The position numbers and the translations under genes are program-made. The notes below the pieces were generated by a model, which searched no databases, was not told the origin of the DNA, and saw only the letters and a list, made by a program, of their open reading frames with translations. A stretch of DNA of 64,000 nucleotides from Saprospiraceae bacterium (GTDB taxonomy: Bacteria; Bacteroidota; Bacteroidia; Chitinophagales; Saprospiraceae): NCBI GenBank assembly GCA_019187225.1, contig JABAQQ010000017.1, positions 76,266 through 140,265 of the forward strand. Reading direction: 5' to 3'. Of this stretch, positions 60,749 to 64,000 are shown one piece after another (positions within the stretch are counted from its first letter, which is position 1; every line of letters starts with the position of its first letter).

Positions 60749-61372
60749 TCAGAGATAAGGGTCGAGCGCGTCCATCAATTCGGGGTGTTGTTCCAGATAC
60801 AGCCGCAGTTTTTTCCGGCAAATGTCCATGTCTTTGTTGGCGCGTTTTTCGGAGGGCAGTACCAGTGCGTCGCGGATCTCGCGCATGGAAAAGTACAGAT
60901 TGTACAATCCAAGTAGCGCGCGGCATTTTTCCATCATGTTTGTAATCAGATCATTCAACAAAAGGCTGCCCTCTTTGCGCAGCAGCCATTTTTCCACATT
61001 TTCATCGGAGGGGTGGTGCATCACCGGTTCCAGACCGGGTTCGGGGCGCATTTTTCGCTTGCGGTTGGCCCAGAGGCCCCGGGCGATACCGACCATAAAA
61101 CTGCTCAGGGCGGATCTTTCCGACCGGTTCGGCGCGGTGGCGCTTCTGAACTCGCCTGCTCCGATCTTTTTTTCTGTCACAATAAATGTGTCGTGCCAGA
61201 GATCGTCGGCATCCTGGGAACTGCCAGAGTCGGACAACGCAACGCTGCGCACCTTGTAGCGCAGGCTGCCATTGGTATAAATGTACTTCAGTGCCTTTTC
61301 CCGCTCTCCCGGTGAAGATTGTATCATGCCGGCAATCTCTTCATCCGTGTAGTTCTTTTTCCAAAACCCCAT
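60749..61372 (-). CDS. ECF-like sigma-70 family factor
   Basis: 207 residues. Sigma region 2 is at about 25-105 (ALKYIYTNGSLRYKVRSV, DADDLWHDTFIVTEKKI, SSFMVGIARGLWANRKRK). Region 4 is at about 140-195 (LLLNDLITNMMEKCRALL, YFSMREIRDALVLPSEKRAN, CRKKLRLYLEQHPEL), where the helix-turn-helix carries SxxEIA-like SMREIRDAL. It would direct RNA polymerase to a specific regulon when freed from the downstream anti-sigma-like protein. It sits 81 nt after the dockerin/cohesin gene on the same strand. Confidence 0.85.
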   Translation of the reverse strand: MGFWKKNYTDEEIAGMIQSSPGEREKALKYIYTNGSLRYKVRSVALSDSGSSQDADDLWHDTFIVTEKKIGAGEFRSATAPNRSERSALSSFMVGIARGLWANRKRKMRPEPGLEPVMHHPSDENVEKWLLRKEGSLLLNDLITNMMEKCRALLGLYNLYFSMREIRDALVLPSEKRANKDMDICRKKLRLYLEQHPELMDALDPYL

Positions 61373-61453
61373 GACATCATAGATAAGTGTTGCGAGCGGC
61401 CAAGATACCCCACGCCATCGGAGATTTTTGAAAAAACGGAAACGACCTCTGCT

Positions 61454-63349
61454 TCACCCCCGCAGCAATCGCCCGCAAAAAACCTCGCTGTTGGACCGGA
61501 TGCGATAGAAGTAAACACCGATGCCAGGTATATCTGCTGCCCGAAGCACCAGCGAATGGCGACCCGCGCCAGTTTCCGTTTTTTGCTCAAAGACTTTATT
61601 TCCCGAAACATCGAATACCTCCAGGTGTACGTATCCGGGTTTTGGCAACAGCAAACCGAAGGTTGTCTCGCTGTCGAACGGATTGGGCCGGGGTGGGAAA
61701 AAGGCCGTGTTGCCTTCCCGCCTGGCGCTAAATCCGAAGGCAAGTAAGTGGCGTTGTTCCGTACTCCCATCGTTGAATACGTATGCTTCGCATTGGAATT
61801 TCTGTGCTGCTATTGACAATGCTTCCGAGAGCGAGCCAAGCTGCAAGGCTTTGATTTTTAAGGTAAAAAGCACTTCGTTTTGGATGAATGGCCTTCCTTT
61901 CGGATGGAACCACAAAGTGCGGACTTCATTTTTCAATATCGAAAAATCTTCTTCCGGCAGTCCTTCCACTGCTTCGATGCGTGCCAAAGCGGGGTCAACG
62001 GATAATGCCGCTTGCCAACCGCTCAGATGGGCGGCTTCGGCCAGGCGGATGGGTACGGAGACCGTTTCTCCGGCCGCCAGCAGGCGGTCTTCGGCGCTGA
62101 GAAGAATAGATGCGCGGTCGTCCACACCGTCGCCACTGAAAGAAGCCGACAGGTTGGTATCGCCCATTTTAACGGCTACAAAATCGAGGCCGCTGAGGGT
62201 AGTGTCGGCGTTTAAGTTGGTAAGGGTGATGAGGTAGGTGTCCTTCACGGCGCTGAGCAAGTTCGACGGGTCGGCTACGGGCCGGACGAGGCGCCACGAC
62301 TGCACTGCCGGAAAAGTATCGTAAAGCCCGAGGATCAGTTTTCGGGTTTCCACCACGTCGAAGGTTGTCACCGAATTGCTGGCGTTCACGTCGGCGGCGA
62401 GGCGTTGGTAGGCATTCTGGAAAGGCTGGATGTTCAGGATGTGTTTGCTGGTTTGCAGCAGGTCGAAGGTGCTGACCCCGTTGAGCGGGTCGTCGTTGCG
62501 GCGGGCGCGTATGACGAACTGATAATCCGTATTTAAGGGAAGGCCGGTGAAGGTTTCGCTGTAACAGGAATCCGTCGTGTTCTTTTGTATTGGCACAGCG
62601 GGCGGTGGCGCGATCAATTCAGCCCTGATCGTATAGTTGTTCATTTTCAGGCTGTCGGCAGTGCGCACGCATCCCTGCAATCCCACACTGACAGCACAAC
62701 CGCAGATGTTGTCGTTGTCCTGCACCTCCAGGCTGCTGAAACACTTGTTCGACAGATTATTTTCGTCTTTGACCCAAATCTCGACCGCGTGCGGCCCCGC
62801 GTCGCATCCGTCGAATGTCAGGCTGGTTTGGGCGGGGAAGCCCATGCCGTCGCCCGTTTTCCGGATGCCAAAAACGAGTTCGCTGACGGGGGTGCAATTG
62901 TCCGAGACGTTGATGATAAAATTATCCACGTCGAAGGTGGTGGTGCATCCCGGCGTTACGTTTTGCGTTATACTATTGATACAGAGTATGTTAGGCGCCT
63001 GGCAGTCTTTGATCGTGAACAGGTAAGTGCAATTGCCGATGTTGGCGCAATTGTCTGTCGCCCGCCACGATATTTTATGGGTGCCCACCGGAAAAGATCC
63101 GGTGACCGTGTCCTGCGTGGAATTGATCTCCGTACTGCCGTCGTTGAAGAGGTCAATTTTGTAGGAATAATTGATGATGGGATTGCCGAAACACGCGGTG
63201 ACGGCTTTTTCTGCCATAAAGACGTTACCCTCTGTGCAGCTGCCCTGGTTGAAGCAGAAGTTTTTGTCGGCGCAGTCGGTGATCCAGGATATCTGGGCGG
63301 AAAGGTTCAATTGGATCAGAAGGAGGATGAGCGTAAAAAAACGATTCAT
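61454..63349 (-). CDS. HYR/dockerin/cohesin T9SS protein
   Basis: 631 residues with signal peptide (1-18, LNLSAQ). N-terminal half: HYR/PKD-like Cys-rich beta domains (ISWRATDNCANIGNCTYLF, VTPGCTTTFDVDNFIINVSD). Then a dockerin-like pair (NDDPLNGVSTFDLLQTSKHIL at about 287, ADVNASNSVTTFDVVETRKL), VKMGDTN, a cohesin-like domain (about 408-530; AAHLSGWQAALSVDPALARI) and a T9SS sorting domain (about 545-631). The dockerin segment is nearly identical in wording to that of 9656-13441. It lies upstream of the sigma/anti-sigma pair and may be co-transcribed with it. Confidence 0.87.
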   Translation of the reverse strand: MNRFFTLILLLIQLNLSAQISWITDCADKNFCFNQGSCTEGNVFMAEKAVTACFGNPIINYSYKIDLFNDGSTEINSTQDTVTGSFPVGTHKISWRATDNCANIGNCTYLFTIKDCQAPNILCINSITQNVTPGCTTTFDVDNFIINVSDNCTPVSELVFGIRKTGDGMGFPAQTSLTFDGCDAGPHAVEIWVKDENNLSNKCFSSLEVQDNDNICGCAVSVGLQGCVRTADSLKMNNYTIRAELIAPPPAVPIQKNTTDSCYSETFTGLPLNTDYQFVIRARRNDDPLNGVSTFDLLQTSKHILNIQPFQNAYQRLAADVNASNSVTTFDVVETRKLILGLYDTFPAVQSWRLVRPVADPSNLLSAVKDTYLITLTNLNADTTLSGLDFVAVKMGDTNLSASFSGDGVDDRASILLSAEDRLLAAGETVSVPIRLAEAAHLSGWQAALSVDPALARIEAVEGLPEEDFSILKNEVRTLWFHPKGRPFIQNEVLFTLKIKALQLGSLSEALSIAAQKFQCEAYVFNDGSTEQRHLLAFGFSARREGNTAFFPPRPNPFDSETTFGLLLPKPGYVHLEVFDVSGNKVFEQKTETGAGRHSLVLRAADIPGIGVYFYRIRSNSEVFCGRLLRG

Positions 63350-63443
63350 GGGAAATGCATTTTTGTTGTGCTACCTGCTTTTCGGTAGGGTTACTACAAA
63401 AATGATTCCCAAAAGCGCTTACTTATCAAAAATGCAGGATAAA

Positions 63444-64000
63444 TCAACCTTCCACCGTTGCCCGGTTCTGCGTTCGTTCCGCTACATCGCGCTCTGTCTG
63501 CGGGGTCACCGTTTTGGGGAAAGTGAGGATAAAAGTGCTCCCTTTGCCCGGCTCGCTTTTTACGTCCACCAGCCCTTTGTGGGCGGTCATGATGGCCTTC
63601 ACATAACTCAGCCCGAGACCGAATCCTTTGACATCGTGGATGTTACCCGTGTGCACGCGGTAAAATTTGTCGAAGATGTGTTTGCGCGCATCCTTGCTGA
63701 TTCCAATACCTTTATCGGTCACGCTGATCTCCACACCCATTGGCACGTCGCGGGTGCCGATAGTGATGTCGGGTTGTTCCGGGCTGTATTTATTGGCGTT
63801 ATCGAGCAGGTTGTGAATGATGCTGGCGATGTGCGTCGCATCGCCTTCGATGACCGGTCTTTTTGCCTGCAGATCAGTGCGCAGTGTACCGTCGCGTTTT
63901 TCCACCTGGAGACTGAAATTGTCCACGGCCTGCTGGATCACTTCGTGCAGGTTGAGTTCGTCGAGGCTGAGTTGGAAGTCTTTCTTGTCAATCATGGCCA
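63444..64000 (-). CDS. Histidine kinase, C-terminal part (runs off the window)
   Basis: The frame is open to the edge; at least 183 residues are visible. It holds the HATPase_c domain with N box (IIHNLLDNANKYS), G1 (SVTDKGIGISKD), F box (IFDKFYRVHTG) and G2 (GFGLGLSYVKAI), ending in FILTFPKT and a polar tail. The preceding residues (MIDKKDFQLSLDELNLHEVI) are the link from the His-containing helix, which lies outside the window. It is a two-component sensor kinase; its partner is not visible. Confidence 0.9.
   Translation of the reverse strand, partial: AMIDKKDFQLSLDELNLHEVIQQAVDNFSLQVEKRDGTLRTDLQAKRPVIEGDATHIASIIHNLLDNANKYSPEQPDITIGTRDVPMGVEISVTDKGIGISKDARKHIFDKFYRVHTGNIHDVKGFGLGLSYVKAIMTAHKGLVDVKSEPGKGSTFILTFPKTVTPQTERDVAERTQNRATVEG

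Overview
The window looks like a chromosome segment of a free-living Bacteroidota bacterium, most likely of the Saprospiraceae (Lewinella/Haliscomenobacter-like). The reasons are: eleven secreted proteins ending in a type IX secretion (T9SS) C-terminal sorting domain; Bacteroidota-type -7 promoter boxes (TAnnTTTG) ahead of several genes; almost no Shine-Dalgarno sequences; delta-60 repeat, DUF1800/DUF1501, GH3 and methylmalonyl-CoA mutase small-subunit genes; and a GC content that looks a little above one half. No rRNA, tRNA, CRISPR array, insertion sequence or phage gene was recognised.

Layout. 1-504: end of a YeeE/YedE sulfur-transport-type gene and a small membrane protein. 667-8202: two tandem giant secreted metzincin-like proteases, both with Gln in place of the first zinc-ligand His. 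8352-9450: LysE-type exporter and a methyltransferase pseudogene. 9656-13441: delta-60 repeat/dockerin/cohesin/T9SS protein. 13594-15628: RhlE-type RNA helicase and a DUF2892-like protein. 15767-21348: an MbnP/MbnH-type (copper-linked) cluster with an M1 aminopeptidase inserted and a broken di-heme peroxidase. 21473-24269: housekeeping block (pyrH, exodeoxyribonuclease III, lpxD). 24549-29690: a type B T9SS protein and a dockerin/cohesin protein whose true N-terminus lies behind a (CA)n tract, a candidate phase switch. 30277-33368: thiL, a XerD-type recombinase, a WG-repeat protein. 33840-37124: two OmpA-like proteins and a shortened methylmalonyl-CoA mutase small subunit. 37267-39649: iscS, a 33-codon open frame, iscU, iscA. 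39813-46427: SRPBCC/GyrI protein, a Lys/Glu-rich protein, beta carbonic anhydrase, ddl, DUF1800/DUF1501 pair. 46424-51220: three tandem receptor-L-domain T9SS adhesin-like proteins. 51587-53122: GH3-like protein. 53466-61372: the most unusual part. 61454-64000: a further dockerin/cohesin protein and the end of a histidine kinase.

The best candidate for an undescribed system is 53466-61372. A secreted M23 endopeptidase, an AT-rich polytopic (about 7 TM) protein with a cytosolic effector-associated-domain-like tail, and a TPR-CHAT caspase-like protease are joined by ATGA and TAATG overlaps. They converge on an ECF-type sigma factor and a single-pass anti-sigma-like protein. This resembles the protease/anti-sigma/sigma logic of type III-E CRISPR (Craspase), but with no CRISPR parts and with a membrane protein as the likely input.

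A second theme is a set of intergenic elements built from 7-16-nt tandem or palindromic words. They sit directly in front of start codons (exoA, WG protein, iscU, iscA, DUF1800, DUF1501, GH3, ddl) and once inside a coding sequence (GH3).
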